DNA from: Sphingobacterium tabacisoli
GTDB lineage: Bacteria; Bacteroidota; Bacteroidia; Sphingobacteriales; Sphingobacteriaceae
Assembly: GCF_017908035.1 (NCBI RefSeq)
Contig: NZ_JAEQMU010000004.1
Location: 62,001 to 126,000, forward strand
DNA length: 64,000 bases
Direction: 5' to 3'
Shown: one piece after another, positions 19,492 to 25,920 of the stretch
Layout: every line of letters starts with the position of its first letter
Numbering within the stretch: position 1 is the first letter of the stretch
Translations under genes and position numbers: made by a program
The notes under the pieces: model-generated
The model's input: the letters and a program-made list of their open reading frames with translations, nothing else
Databases searched by the model: none
What the model was told of the DNA's origin: nothing

Positions 19492-19674
19492 TTAACTTGA
19501 TAGCTCGTCTGTTCCGACTTCATCAGGATTAACTTCCTTCCTCGTCACTGCCTCCAATATCCCCAGCCCCACAGCGACGTACTTGATAATATTCAATGCC
19601 TTTCCCGGCAATTTGATCGGCGCCAGCAGCAACACCTGTACTGCCTGGCTTATTTTTTTGATGATTTTGTTCAT
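19492..19674 (-). CDS. Small hypothetical protein of the phage-like cassette (60 aa)
   Basis: I choose the ATG complementary to 19672-19674 (MNKIIKKISQAVQVL). The frame also allows a GTG start at 19740, but the extra 22 residues are a His/Asn-rich run encoded by an 18-bp tandem repeat and look non-coding. The 60-residue product has an amphipathic basic N-terminus, a hydrophobic stretch (VLLLAPIKLPGKALNIIKYVAVGLGIL) and an acidic tail (KEVNPDEVGTDELSS). Function unknown. Its position between DUF5675 and the holin-like gene suggests a membrane or spanin-like accessory, which is only a guess. Confidence 0.6.
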   Translation of the reverse strand: MNKIIKKISQAVQVLLLAPIKLPGKALNIIKYVAVGLGILEAVTRKEVNPDEVGTDELSS

Positions 19675-19686
19675 ATTTTTAATGCT

Positions 19687-19722
19687 ATTGTTATGGTAGT
19701 GATGGAAGTTATGGTGGTGATG
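19687..19722. repeat. 18-bp tandem repeat, two units
   Basis: ATTGTTATGGTAGTGATG (19687-19704) is followed immediately by GAAGTTATGGTGGTGATG (19705-19722). It lies upstream of the 60-aa gene in the minus direction. A second, unrelated 18-bp repeat lies 40 bp away. Confidence 0.75.
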
Positions 19723-19761
19723 ATGAAAGCCGTTCTTCACCCCAGAGACTCACGACTAGCT

Positions 19762-19797
19762 CTCCTTCACCTTCCTCACCTCCTTCACCATCCTCAC
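19762..19797. repeat. 18-bp tandem repeat, two units, at the end of the DUF5675 gene
   Basis: CTCCTTCACCTTCCTCAC (19762-19779) and CTCCTTCACCATCCTCAC (19780-19797) differ at one base. The second unit reaches the DUF5675 stop codon. Strong purine/pyrimidine strand bias. Confidence 0.8.
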
Positions 19798-20234
19798 TAA
19801 ATAATAATTACCATGGCTTCCCCTTTCGCTACCGCCTCCACGACCAACTCATACAACATCCTGTAAGCCTTAGTCGACTCATATACGGCATAATCACCAT
19901 CGTAGAGCTTAAAATATTCGCCGACCAATAGGCAGCCCTCTGTATCGGAGAAATAGTTACCGATATGGATGTAGACGTATTTAAAATTCGGGACATCCCT
20001 GATCTCGATCATACCGCGATGCACCTCCGGGAACTTCCGTTTGTAGCGTGCATTCATCGCTCCATAGGTATTCAGCCCCAACTTATAGTTACCGGCAGGT
20101 ATCGCCGTCGAGCCTTTTATCTTGACATCCCGCACCGAATCCTCCAATCCATAGAAAAAAAACTCCCCATCGATATAGATCTCAGACAGCGTACTGTTAT
20201 TCCTCTGTTTAATACGTTTAACTTCTATATGCAT
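19797..20234 (-). CDS. DUF5675 family protein (phage-type)
   Basis: 145 residues. The opening (MHIEVKRIKQRNNSTLSEI) and the motifs FFYGLEDSVRD, KGSTAIPAGNYKLGLNTYG, MIEIRDVPNFKYVYIHIGN and DTEGCLLVG match DUF5675. This family is common in Bacteroidota phages and prophage remnants and is suspected of a cell-wall-related role because of its L,D-transpeptidase-like layout (G-N-x-x-x-D-T-x-G-C). The Cys in EGCLLVG would be the candidate nucleophile, which is inference. No signal peptide. It lies between the FnIII gene and the small genes, all on the minus strand. Confidence 0.85.
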   Translation of the reverse strand: MHIEVKRIKQRNNSTLSEIYIDGEFFFYGLEDSVRDVKIKGSTAIPAGNYKLGLNTYGAMNARYKRKFPEVHRGMIEIRDVPNFKYVYIHIGNYFSDTEGCLLVGEYFKLYDGDYAVYESTKAYRMLYELVVEAVAKGEAMVIII

Positions 20235-20271
20235 AACACTCCGTTTATTGATTTACAATTTGGCCTAGGAG

Positions 20272-20374
20272 GGTTACGCGTATAGAAAACAGCATTTTAA
20301 GTCCGTTTAAACAGATCGAAAAAGTGAAACGGATCCGAGCTGTTTAGGACTTCAAAGTTGTTTTTAGCGTAACC
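20272..20374. other. Long imperfect hairpin (about 30 paired positions)
   Basis: GGTTACGC (20272-20279) pairs with GCGTAACC (20367-20374). Inside it, AAAACA (20286-20291) pairs with TGTTTT (20359-20364), AAGTCC (20299-20304) with GGACTT (20347-20352), TAAACAG (20308-20314) with CTGTTTA (20340-20346), and TCG with CGA at 20316-20318/20336-20338. Bulges separate the blocks. It occupies the whole gap between the FnIII and DUF5675 genes. It could be a structured RNA or a DNA cruciform or protein site. Confidence 0.65.
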
Positions 20375-20381
20375 ATCCAAG

Positions 20382-20420
20382 CCTTGATCTTTTGGTCCTT
20401 TTCTATCAAGGGAAAAGGAC
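20382..20420. other. Pseudoknot-capable element
   Basis: CCTTGAT (20382-20388) pairs with ATCAAGG (20405-20411). GTCCTTTT (20395-20402), lying in the loop of that stem, pairs with AAAAGGAC (20413-20420). The interlocked order is that of an H-type pseudoknot or of two mutually exclusive stems. It lies 20 bp past the FnIII stop. Confidence 0.6.
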
Positions 20421-20439
20421 TAGGCCTTGCGGCTATGAG

Positions 20440-21069
20440 CTACCTTACTAACAACTTCGCCGTATTACTCCAGTCGCCTGCCCCTTTACTGTTGACAGCA
20501 CGCACACGCACCTCATAATAATGTCCCGGCTCTAAGGGAGCAATGATATTATTCCGTGAAGAGGTTGTGGTGATACGGTCGCTCCATGGTTCTTCAGGAG
20601 TCCCAACCTTGCGATAGCAGTACTCATAAACCCGTACTCTAGGCTGTTTCACAAAATTCAGTCGTGCCTGTCCTGACTGGTTCGTATCCGACAGCCGTAC
20701 ATCCTGTACAGCAAAAGGAGCCAGCGATGTCGTAGCAGGTGCATTGGTTGGAAACCCCGAGCTCAACAGCACAGAAAGCTTCCCATCTGCCACCGAGTTG
20801 ACATAATACCCCAGCTTCTGTAAAATAGATACCAATGCCGGGATACTCTCATCCTTTATCGCTGTATCCTCTGGCGACCCACGCTTACGTGCCGCGGCCA
20901 GTTTTGTCGAGAAATCATCCAACACATCCTGTACATCTTCCAGAGCAGGTGTTGGCGTAGGAAAATTTGCATTTCCCGTCATAGCAGCCAGAATTGTTGT
21001 TGCCACCATCAATAGTTGATCATCCAGCATACCGCCGAATCCAATCAGTGCTTTCATTTTTGTAGCCAT
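20440..21069 (-). CDS. Fibronectin type III domain protein of the phage-like cassette
   Basis: 209 residues without signal peptide. Residues 1-110 are helical (MATKMKALIGFGGMLDDQLL, EDVQDVLDDFSTKLAAARK, IPALVSILQKLGYYVNSVA). Residues about 118-209 form one Fn3 domain (VQDVRLSDTNQSGQARLNFV, APLEPGHYYEVRVRAVNSKG, DWSNTAKLLVR). This layout is common next to DUF5675 genes in Bacteroidota, where it is annotated only by its Fn3 domain. A structural or adhesive phage-derived role is possible. It begins after a 659-bp non-coding stretch rich in repeats and is the first of four minus-strand genes that end at the terminator near 19212. Confidence 0.8.
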   Translation of the reverse strand: MATKMKALIGFGGMLDDQLLMVATTILAAMTGNANFPTPTPALEDVQDVLDDFSTKLAAARKRGSPEDTAIKDESIPALVSILQKLGYYVNSVADGKLSVLLSSGFPTNAPATTSLAPFAVQDVRLSDTNQSGQARLNFVKQPRVRVYEYCYRKVGTPEEPWSDRITTTSSRNNIIAPLEPGHYYEVRVRAVNSKGAGDWSNTAKLLVR

Positions 21070-21173
21070 GTTTATTTTTTAATGTTAAAATGTTAGAGCG
21101 TTAGATAAGGTCGAGAGGGCGGAGCTTTCTCACTCCTTAACTCTATAACCTCTTAACTCTCTCAACAACACCA

Positions 21174-21181
21174 CAAACATA
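21174..21181 (-). promoter_or_regulatory. Candidate -7 box for the FnIII gene
   Basis: On the minus strand this reads TATGTTTG, an exact match to the Bacteroidota -7 consensus TAnnTTTG. No good TTTG element lies at the usual 19-21 bp upstream distance, so the assignment is tentative. Confidence 0.35.
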
Positions 21182-21206
21182 GCATCACAAAACACCCTAA
21201 ATGAAA

Positions 21207-21280
21207 GCGTTAGCGTGTATTAGCGCATAATAAATCTTAGGCACACAATTGTTATAACTCGCGCTAATTGGCGCTAATAA
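21207..21280. promoter_or_regulatory. Operator-like inverted pair of repeats at 10-bp spacing
   Basis: TTAGCG starts at 21210 and TTAGCGC at 21220, exactly one helical turn apart. The complementary GCGCTAAT occurs at 21261 and 21271, again 10 bp apart. The two pairs face each other across about 35 bp. It lies upstream of the FnIII gene and downstream of its likely regulator gene, as expected for operators of a DNA-bending or looping repressor. Confidence 0.65.
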
Positions 21281-21329
21281 AATTTCAGGAATACACCTCT
21301 GAACATATTAAAATGAGGAAAACAGACGC

Positions 21330-21717
21330 AAACTGTATTCAGTACACACCGTACCGAATACAGTAGCTACCATACAGTATGCAGTAGCTTGTGTGCTGCG
21401 CATAGTACAGCGCATACGGACTACAGTACAGCGCGTACTATGATCAATATGGAATGTGCTGCAATGGGAACGCGGCGTATAGCCCACAGTACATCAGGTA
21501 CTGCATACAGTAACCGATGTACATTAAGCAGTATGCCAGCTATCGTAATCGATAGGATAGCTACTGATTACAGTAAGCGAGCTACCGTAAACAGTAGCTC
21601 ACTTACTGTATACCGTCCGGGACGTACGGAGGCCAGTACAGGAGCTACCGATTTCAGTACGTATGCTATTTTAGGCAGAACCTATAGAATCCACGTCCAA
21701 TCGCTACATAGTGAAAG
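21330..21717. repeat. Array of about 17 in-phase 21-bp iterons (CAGTA-N7-TACTG)
   Basis: CAGTA recurs at 21340, 21361, 21382, 21424, 21487, 21508, 21529, 21571, 21592, 21634 and 21655. All fall on one 21-bp lattice. One-mismatch versions fall on the same lattice at 21403 (TAGTA), 21445 (CAATA) and 21676 (CAGAA). Positions 12-15 of each unit are usually (G/C)TAC, giving a weak dyad CAGTA-N7-TACTG; unit 21487 has it in full. The remaining positions vary widely. Neighbouring units form strong hairpins at 21332-21364, 21365-21389, 21401-21442 and 21570-21609 (8+7 bp stem with one mismatch). 21 bp is two turns of B-DNA, so all sites face the same side. The array ends just before the stop of the coiled-coil/HTH gene at 21729. 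Confidence 0.88.
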
Positions 21718-21728
21718 CGATCTGCTCC

Positions 21729-22112
21729 CTACCGATGTCCCTTCCTGCTCTTCAGTAGTTGCTTTGCCAGTTCCCGTGCAAAGAAATACTCCGTCTTGCC
21801 CAACTTCATCGGGTTGAGCTTCTCATCTGCTACGTAATTGCGAAAGGTAGCATCTGATATACCCAACTTCGCCATCACATCCTGCTTAAATAGCAGCGGC
21901 TGGTCCAACAGCGACAGTAGATCACGGTCGAGAATCTCGCCCATCTGTAACATCAGGTCTTCCATAATACCGGCGCGCCGTTGAAGCAGCTCCAACTGCT
22001 CCTCCTGCTTCTGAAGGATAGCCTGTTGGACCAAAATAGTTTCGTGCTGTTTTTCTGACAAGTCATTGGTTCTGGTCACCTCGATGACCAGTTGCTGGAG
22101 TAAATTTTCCAT
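21729..22112 (-). CDS. Coiled-coil protein with C-terminal MerR/excisionase-like helix-turn-helix
   Basis: 127 residues. Residues 1-60 are a heptad-like helix rich in Gln/Leu (ILVQQAILQKQEEQLELLQR) suited to oligomerisation. Residues about 72-118 read as a winged-helix of the HTH_17 type: LLFKQDVMAKLGISDATFRN, then YVADEKLNPMKLGKTEYFFA. It lacks a recombinase or nuclease domain. Its stop lies within 12 bp of the 21-bp iteron array, and the next genes downstream are the phage-like cassette. It is therefore the obvious candidate to bind the iterons or the 10-bp-spaced operators, which is inference. Confidence 0.78.
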   Translation of the reverse strand: MENLLQQLVIEVTRTNDLSEKQHETILVQQAILQKQEEQLELLQRRAGIMEDLMLQMGEILDRDLLSLLDQPLLFKQDVMAKLGISDATFRNYVADEKLNPMKLGKTEYFFARELAKQLLKSRKGHR

Positions 22113-22667
22113 GGTGAGGTAAGGACATGCACAGTCAAAGTCCGGCCATAGCTACTATGCGGTACAACAAAATTTAAGTCTTTATCAAATTTATAATCAG
22201 TTGAGATCAATCTCTATCATCCATAATCCAGATACTGTACCCACAACTACCCCCTCCCCGATAACATAATAATAATCAGCAAATTAAGATACATATTTTA
22301 TTGTTAAGATAATAATAATTTAGTAGCTTAGCTTTGCTATTTAGCATAGCCAATTTATAGCTGCTCTCCTGTACTATTAGCCGATCCCGATTATATTCCC
22401 CAATTCACACCTTATGGTCAGGTATTTTAGAACATTAGTACCCAGTCGATCACGACACTGCCATTATCGCTATCTATTGGCGGTATGCTTCCTGATGTAC
22501 CATCCATTCGCCAACCGTGCCCTTACCTTCGATGTCACCGGGGCATAGGTAGCAATAATCCTCCTCTGCCCTTTTTCACTTTCTATCATCATTATCCGAT
22601 ACGGATCCGAAAGTCCGCCGTAGCGGATAGATATTGCTATACAGTGATCAATGACAACACAAGCACA
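22113..22667. other. Divergent intergenic region without clear genes
   Basis: AT-rich DNA between the HTH gene (minus) and the small gene at 22668 (plus). It contains a short inverted repeat near 22147-22159 (CATAG-CTA-CTATG) and runs of AATAATAAT. A longer in-frame extension of the downstream gene to 22485 exists, but its protein sequence looks non-coding. Confidence 0.5.
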
Positions 22668-22955
22668 ATGGAAAGACTAACAGAATATCTCAATAAATAT
22701 GGTTTATTATCTGAGGATATAAAAGTATATCGACACGAGACCTATCATATCCTCAAACAACATGAGTTAGAGCTTACAAAGGTGTCCCTACGGATCCCAA
22801 ATCTTGACCGTAAAGAACGGTTGATGTATTTATGCGATCAGCTTCCCGAGACAAAAGATCAAATGACTGTCAGGCAACTCTGCTCTTTATTAGGCTATAC
22901 CGATGACCGTCAATATTACAAAGCGTTGGATTATTATCACAACCTACGATCTTAA
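22668..22955 (+). CDS. Small hypothetical protein (95 aa)
   Basis: I choose the ATG at 22668-22670 (MERLTEYLNKYGLLSEDIKV). The frame is open back to 22485, but the extra segment is rich in Pro/Arg/Cys and Tyr with no protein-like pattern. The 95-residue product is charged and helical, with a C-terminal segment QMTVRQLCSLLGYTDDRQYY that looks like a short helix-turn-helix. Not recognised. It is divergent from the HTH gene and may belong to the same accessory island. Confidence 0.55.
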   Translation: MERLTEYLNKYGLLSEDIKVYRHETYHILKQHELELTKVSLRIPNLDRKERLMYLCDQLPETKDQMTVRQLCSLLGYTDDRQYYKALDYYHNLRS

Positions 22956-23077
22956 CAAATTCGATCTACTTGTATTTGTCGGTTATAACAGACGTCCAAT
23001 CATCGAAACCCAAATATCTTTGTATAAACAACGTCATCAAAGAAAACAATCTATTTTCACAATAAATACATAGAGTT

Positions 23078-23683
23078 GTGGCTAAGAAAAAAGGAAAAGA
23101 ACAATCAAGTCTGGCAACTTATCTTTTAAAGAATTTTGAAGGAGATTTAAGGGAATTACATTTATTTACGGGCATTCCATATAATAAATTAACCAAAGGA
23201 GTAAATAACCAGCTTCATCTCGATTTAAGAGATTTTCTTCTTATTGCATTAGCTGTTAGACCAGATAGCCTTAATTCGATGGCAACAGAGGTCTTTTCCA
23301 ACTTTCAAATACCTCTAGAAGAAAGTAATTCAGACAATCTTAGTATTGCGAATAAAAATGTTGACACCATAATTGACTCATTAGTTGACGACAACAACTC
23401 CGTGTTTGACAATTTTATGTTGTTACATATGAAGAGCAAGCAGCAACTTTCCAAAATATCTGGTTTCGGTGTTAATGTTATTAGTAGCTTAATGCTACGG
23501 GAATCTACAATTACGTCGAAATTGATAGCTGTTAAGTTTTATAAGTTATGTCAAGCACTAGAAAGGAATTTTGAGTATTGGGCTAGAAAGATTTATCCAG
23601 ATTTGGAGTTAACAACCGAAGAAGAAAGAAAAGCTCTCGGTGATAATTTCTACAAAAACCAACCTATCACAGAAAATGAATAA
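23078..23683 (+). CDS. Hypothetical protein with two HTH-like segments
   Basis: 201 residues from a GTG start (MAKKKGKEQSSLATYLLKNF); no ATG is available before residue 68. Two similar helical segments are visible: LRELHLFTGIPYNKLTKGVN (about 27-46) and KQQLSKISGFGVNVISSLML (about 120-139). Each has the length and small-residue turn of a helix-turn-helix, so it may be a DNA-binding regulator. Codon use is AT-richer than in the neighbouring SusCD genes and resembles that of the peptide genes at 25602-30679. Its stop lies 37 bp from the convergent TolC stop. A role in controlling the peptide locus is possible but unproven. Confidence 0.6.
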   Translation: MAKKKGKEQSSLATYLLKNFEGDLRELHLFTGIPYNKLTKGVNNQLHLDLRDFLLIALAVRPDSLNSMATEVFSNFQIPLEESNSDNLSIANKNVDTIIDSLVDDNNSVFDNFMLLHMKSKQQLSKISGFGVNVISSLMLRESTITSKLIAVKFYKLCQALERNFEYWARKIYPDLELTTEEERKALGDNFYKNQPITENE

Positions 23684-23719
23684 AACTTAGGAAGGTCAAA
23701 TTAGCTCATGACTGTCTTA

Positions 23720-25039
23720 CTACTTCTCCCCTCTCAACACCTTAATCACCTCTCCATTGTACATCAGCGTATATTTGGCCTTGATCACGTTAGCCTCGGC
23801 AACGTTATAATCCAATAAAGCCTTATTGTACTCCATAGCGGTAGTCACACCGATATCATAACGCTCCTTCATCGCATTGTAGTTCTTCTCTAGTGCAGCA
23901 TTTTGCACCTGTAGTACCTGATATTCTTTCGCTGATTTGTAGTACTCTTGAACAGCCAAGGTCAGCACCTTCTCCCGTTCTACCTTTGTCTTATGGAGCT
24001 CAGATTGCTTGTTCTCTAGGTCAAGCTTCAGTCGGTGGATATTATTCTTGGTCTTGAAGGCATCGAATACAGGCACACTAAGCGACAATCCAAAATTAAG
24101 ATTCCGGTTCTGATTGAGCTGATTAAAAAAGGGCATGTAGTCGCCTGTCAAATAGTCCTTGCGCTCGGAAGAATAATTCGTACCGTATCCGCCCGAAAAA
24201 CTGACCGTGGGATAGTAAGGTCCCTTGGCATATTTAAGATTAAGCTCCGATTGTTTTAAAGATAGCTCGGCAAGTTTGATAGTCGGATCAAGCATAAACA
24301 CCGCTTGGTTCTGATGCAATAACACTTGATTGCTTAGCTCGAGATTAGGGTTTTCTATAGAAAGAGAATCAGTAAGAGACAATCCAAGCAACTGTTTTAG
24401 AGCGACTACACTATTGGTATAAGAGGTCATATTCACTATTCTAGTCAGTTCACTACTCGCCACCTGGCTCTCCGCCTGAGCCACATCCACCAGTGTATTG
24501 GTCTCGAGCTGAAACTTGGTCTGTTCCTGATCTAGCTGCTGCTGTGCAAACTGTAACTGCTTAAGGCTCGTCTCGTGCAATGACTTATTAGCTGCTGCCT
24601 CAAAGTACTTGGACAACAATTCCAGTTTGAGGGATTGTTCCAATCTGTTTTTCTGCACCTCTTTGCTTTCCAGTCCTATCAGTGATTGTTTGAGCTTATT
24701 TTTCAAAGCAAATCCCTGAAACAGTGTCGCCCGGGTACTTATACTAGCATTGGCCGAATTAGACCATTTATTACCCGTGATCAGCTGCCCTGCCACCTGG
24801 TCAAAAGCAAGACCTAGGTTATAGCTATGGCCTGCACCAAAAGAAAGCGTAGGGATATAAGCATTCTTGGCATCCTTGACATCCACCTCCGCCAATAAGA
24901 TATTGATATTAGCCTGACGGATATCCTCATTCTGTGATTGTAGCAATTCGAGACACTGATCTAAGGTCAGCTTGGTCTGCGCTTGCATAGATTGGGTGAA
25001 ACAAAAAAATAAAAGAATCAACAATAGGTTTTTGGACAT
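23720..25039 (-). CDS. TolC-family outer-membrane efflux protein
   Basis: 439 residues with signal peptide (LLLILLFFCFTQSMQAQ). The two-fold repeat of the family is evident: LTLDQCLELLQSQNEDIRQ (residues about 23-41), long coiled-coil helices (QSEVASSEL-type pattern around 175-200), YPTVSFSGGYGTNYS at the second repeat, and YDIGVTTAMEYNKALLDYNV near the C-terminus. It forms the outer-membrane duct for exporters. It is transcribed away from the peptide genes, but a partial copy of its 5' end lies inside the peptide array (25921-26190), which ties it to the exporter at 32107-35575. Together they make a complete type-I-like secretion route. Confidence 0.92.
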   Translation of the reverse strand: MSKNLLLILLFFCFTQSMQAQTKLTLDQCLELLQSQNEDIRQANINILLAEVDVKDAKNAYIPTLSFGAGHSYNLGLAFDQVAGQLITGNKWSNSANASISTRATLFQGFALKNKLKQSLIGLESKEVQKNRLEQSLKLELLSKYFEAAANKSLHETSLKQLQFAQQQLDQEQTKFQLETNTLVDVAQAESQVASSELTRIVNMTSYTNSVVALKQLLGLSLTDSLSIENPNLELSNQVLLHQNQAVFMLDPTIKLAELSLKQSELNLKYAKGPYYPTVSFSGGYGTNYSSERKDYLTGDYMPFFNQLNQNRNLNFGLSLSVPVFDAFKTKNNIHRLKLDLENKQSELHKTKVEREKVLTLAVQEYYKSAKEYQVLQVQNAALEKNYNAMKERYDIGVTTAMEYNKALLDYNVAEANVIKAKYTLMYNGEVIKVLRGEK

Positions 25040-25165
25040 TTATTACTTTATCTATCTTTTGGCTTATTTGAACAGTATCTTCGGTTTACAGTATTTGCTA
25101 TAAACATTTCAATATAGCTATTTTCCCTGAAAAGCAAATAATTTCACAATAAATATTAAAATAAT

Positions 25166-25197
25166 TTTGAACAACTAATTAAAGTCAATAACTTTAG
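25166..25197 (+). promoter_or_regulatory. Bacteroidota-type promoter of peptide unit 1
   Basis: TTTG at 25166-25169, a 19-bp spacer, then TAACTTTAG at 25189-25197. This matches TTTG-N19-TAnnTTTG except for the last base. The same sequence and spacing recurs upstream of units 2 and 3 and of the VKOR gene. It lies about 30 bp before the 42-codon ORF. Confidence 0.8.
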
Positions 25198-25226
25198 AAG
25201 AGTAACCATCTTATAAACAAAAACCT

Positions 25227-25355
25227 ATGGGAATATCAAAATTTTTCTTTGGGAAATTTCAGTTTTATATCTCTATGAACAGGCTTATCAAAGCCTGTCT
25301 AATTTACATACTAATAAAGTCTCGATCATTTCAATATAACAAAGCTCCTGAATAA
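25227..25355 (+). CDS. Conserved 42-aa leader ORF, copy 1
   Basis: Read from ATG 25227 to TAA 25353-25355. The product is basic and hydrophobic: MGISKFFFGKFQFYISM at the start, NRLIKACLIYILIKS in the middle and QYNKAPE at the end. Copies 2 and 3 keep the frame, the length and the end QYNKAPE despite many base changes, which argues for translation. No known family. It is the first ORF after the promoter and is followed by about 250 nt of structured leader before the peptide gene. It may be a small membrane peptide or a translated regulatory leader. Confidence 0.55.
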   Translation: MGISKFFFGKFQFYISMNRLIKACLIYILIKSRSFQYNKAPE

Positions 25356-25439
25356 ATTAAAAGCTCACTCTTACTGATTCGCTTTAGTAAGACTCAGTGG
25401 GATAACCATATTTCACAAAACAGTCTCTGACAGAAAAAA

Positions 25440-25573
25440 GCCCAAGCCGGTTGCAAACGATCTCGGGCAAAGAGAGCTCACATATTCTCTCTTATAGTTA
25501 ACAAGCAATCTAAAGTGAGTAGATCGCAAAATACTAACATAAAATCTAATCAAAATGAATTGTCTTCGACAAT
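25440..25573 (+). promoter_or_regulatory. Structured leader element, copy 1
   Basis: Four hairpins precede the peptide start. Stem 1 is GCCCAAG/CTCGGGC (25440-25446 with 25462-25468). Stem 2 is AAGAGAG/CTCTCTT (25470-25476 with 25487-25493). Stem 3 is GCAATCT/AGATCGC (25505-25511 with 25521-25527). Stem 4 is ATTGTC-TTC-GACAAT (25559-25573). The loop CCGGTTGCAAACGAT of stem 1 is identical in all copies. Two further copies carry all four stems (26594-26728, 27415-27549) and one carries stems 1-3 (30192-30280). Confidence 0.75.
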
Positions 25574-25601
25574 CCATAAGACTAAAAAAAACTAAAAACT
25601 T

Positions 25602-25865
25602 ATGAAAAAGATTTCATTTAAAAATCTAGAGAACTTGGAAATTGAAAAACTTTCCAAAGAAAATTTAAAGAATGTTTTTGGAGGAGTCAGTAATAGTGAT
25701 TATGCCAACACAGCCAGACACGGCGAGGTATGTAGGACTCATGCTGATTGTCCACCGCTACATGCTTGTACAAGAATGTCAACTGGGCCTGCCATATGTT
25801 GCGATAGTAATGACTTTCACGGCACTGGACCTCATCCCCACCCAGCTTGTAGAAATATTGATTAA
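25602..25865 (+). CDS. Cysteine-rich double-glycine precursor peptide 1
   Basis: 87 residues. The 28-residue leader (MKKISFKNLENLEIEKLSKE...NVFGG) ends in the Gly-Gly cut by C39 peptidases. The 59-residue core has six cysteines in the order C-x5-C-x5-C-x9-CC-x15-C, a spacing reminiscent of small disulfide knots. There is no signal peptide, as expected for export by the C39-ABC transporter at 32107-34293. The leader matches the Bacteroidota natural-product precursor type that begins MKKIS/L and ends with KxxxGG. Promoter, 42-codon ORF and structured leader precede it; a 10-bp stem hairpin follows. Biological activity unknown. Confidence 0.85.
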   Translation: MKKISFKNLENLEIEKLSKENLKNVFGGVSNSDYANTARHGEVCRTHADCPPLHACTRMSTGPAICCDSNDFHGTGPHPHPACRNID

Positions 25866-25874
25866 GCATTTAAA

Positions 25875-25899
25875 ACTAGGCTCATATAGTGAGCCTAGT
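25875..25899 (+). terminator. Terminator-like hairpin after peptide 1
   Basis: ACTAGGCTCA pairs with TGAGCCTAGT around TATAG: a 10-bp perfect stem 10 bp past the stop. No T-run follows, so it may stabilise the mRNA end rather than terminate transcription on its own. Confidence 0.6.
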
Positions 25900-25920
25900 A
25901 CTCATATTGCATTTGTCAAG

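Noticed and set aside
19675..19740. His-rich N-terminus of the 60-aa cassette protein from a GTG start
   Set aside because: It is encoded by an 18-bp tandem repeat and looks like repeat DNA in frame. A standard ATG follows at 19674.
21330..21717. CRISPR array or guide-RNA array
   Set aside because: The conserved part is only about 5-9 bp of a 21-bp unit, there are no 23-47-bp identical repeats and spacers, and no Cas, Nop-domain or other effector gene is nearby.
21389..21817. A 142-codon plus-strand frame with a heptapeptide repeat (Y-S-x-x-x-T-D) through the 21-bp array
   Set aside because: 21 bp equals seven codons, so any open frame across the array looks like a heptad repeat. There is no ATG or ribosome-binding context at its start, and it runs into the antisense of the HTH gene. 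A repeat protein is not excluded but is less likely than DNA iterons.
22485..22667. N-terminal extension of the 95-aa protein
   Set aside because: The translated segment is rich in Pro, Arg, Cys and Tyr without protein-like pattern, and a normal ATG exists at 22668.
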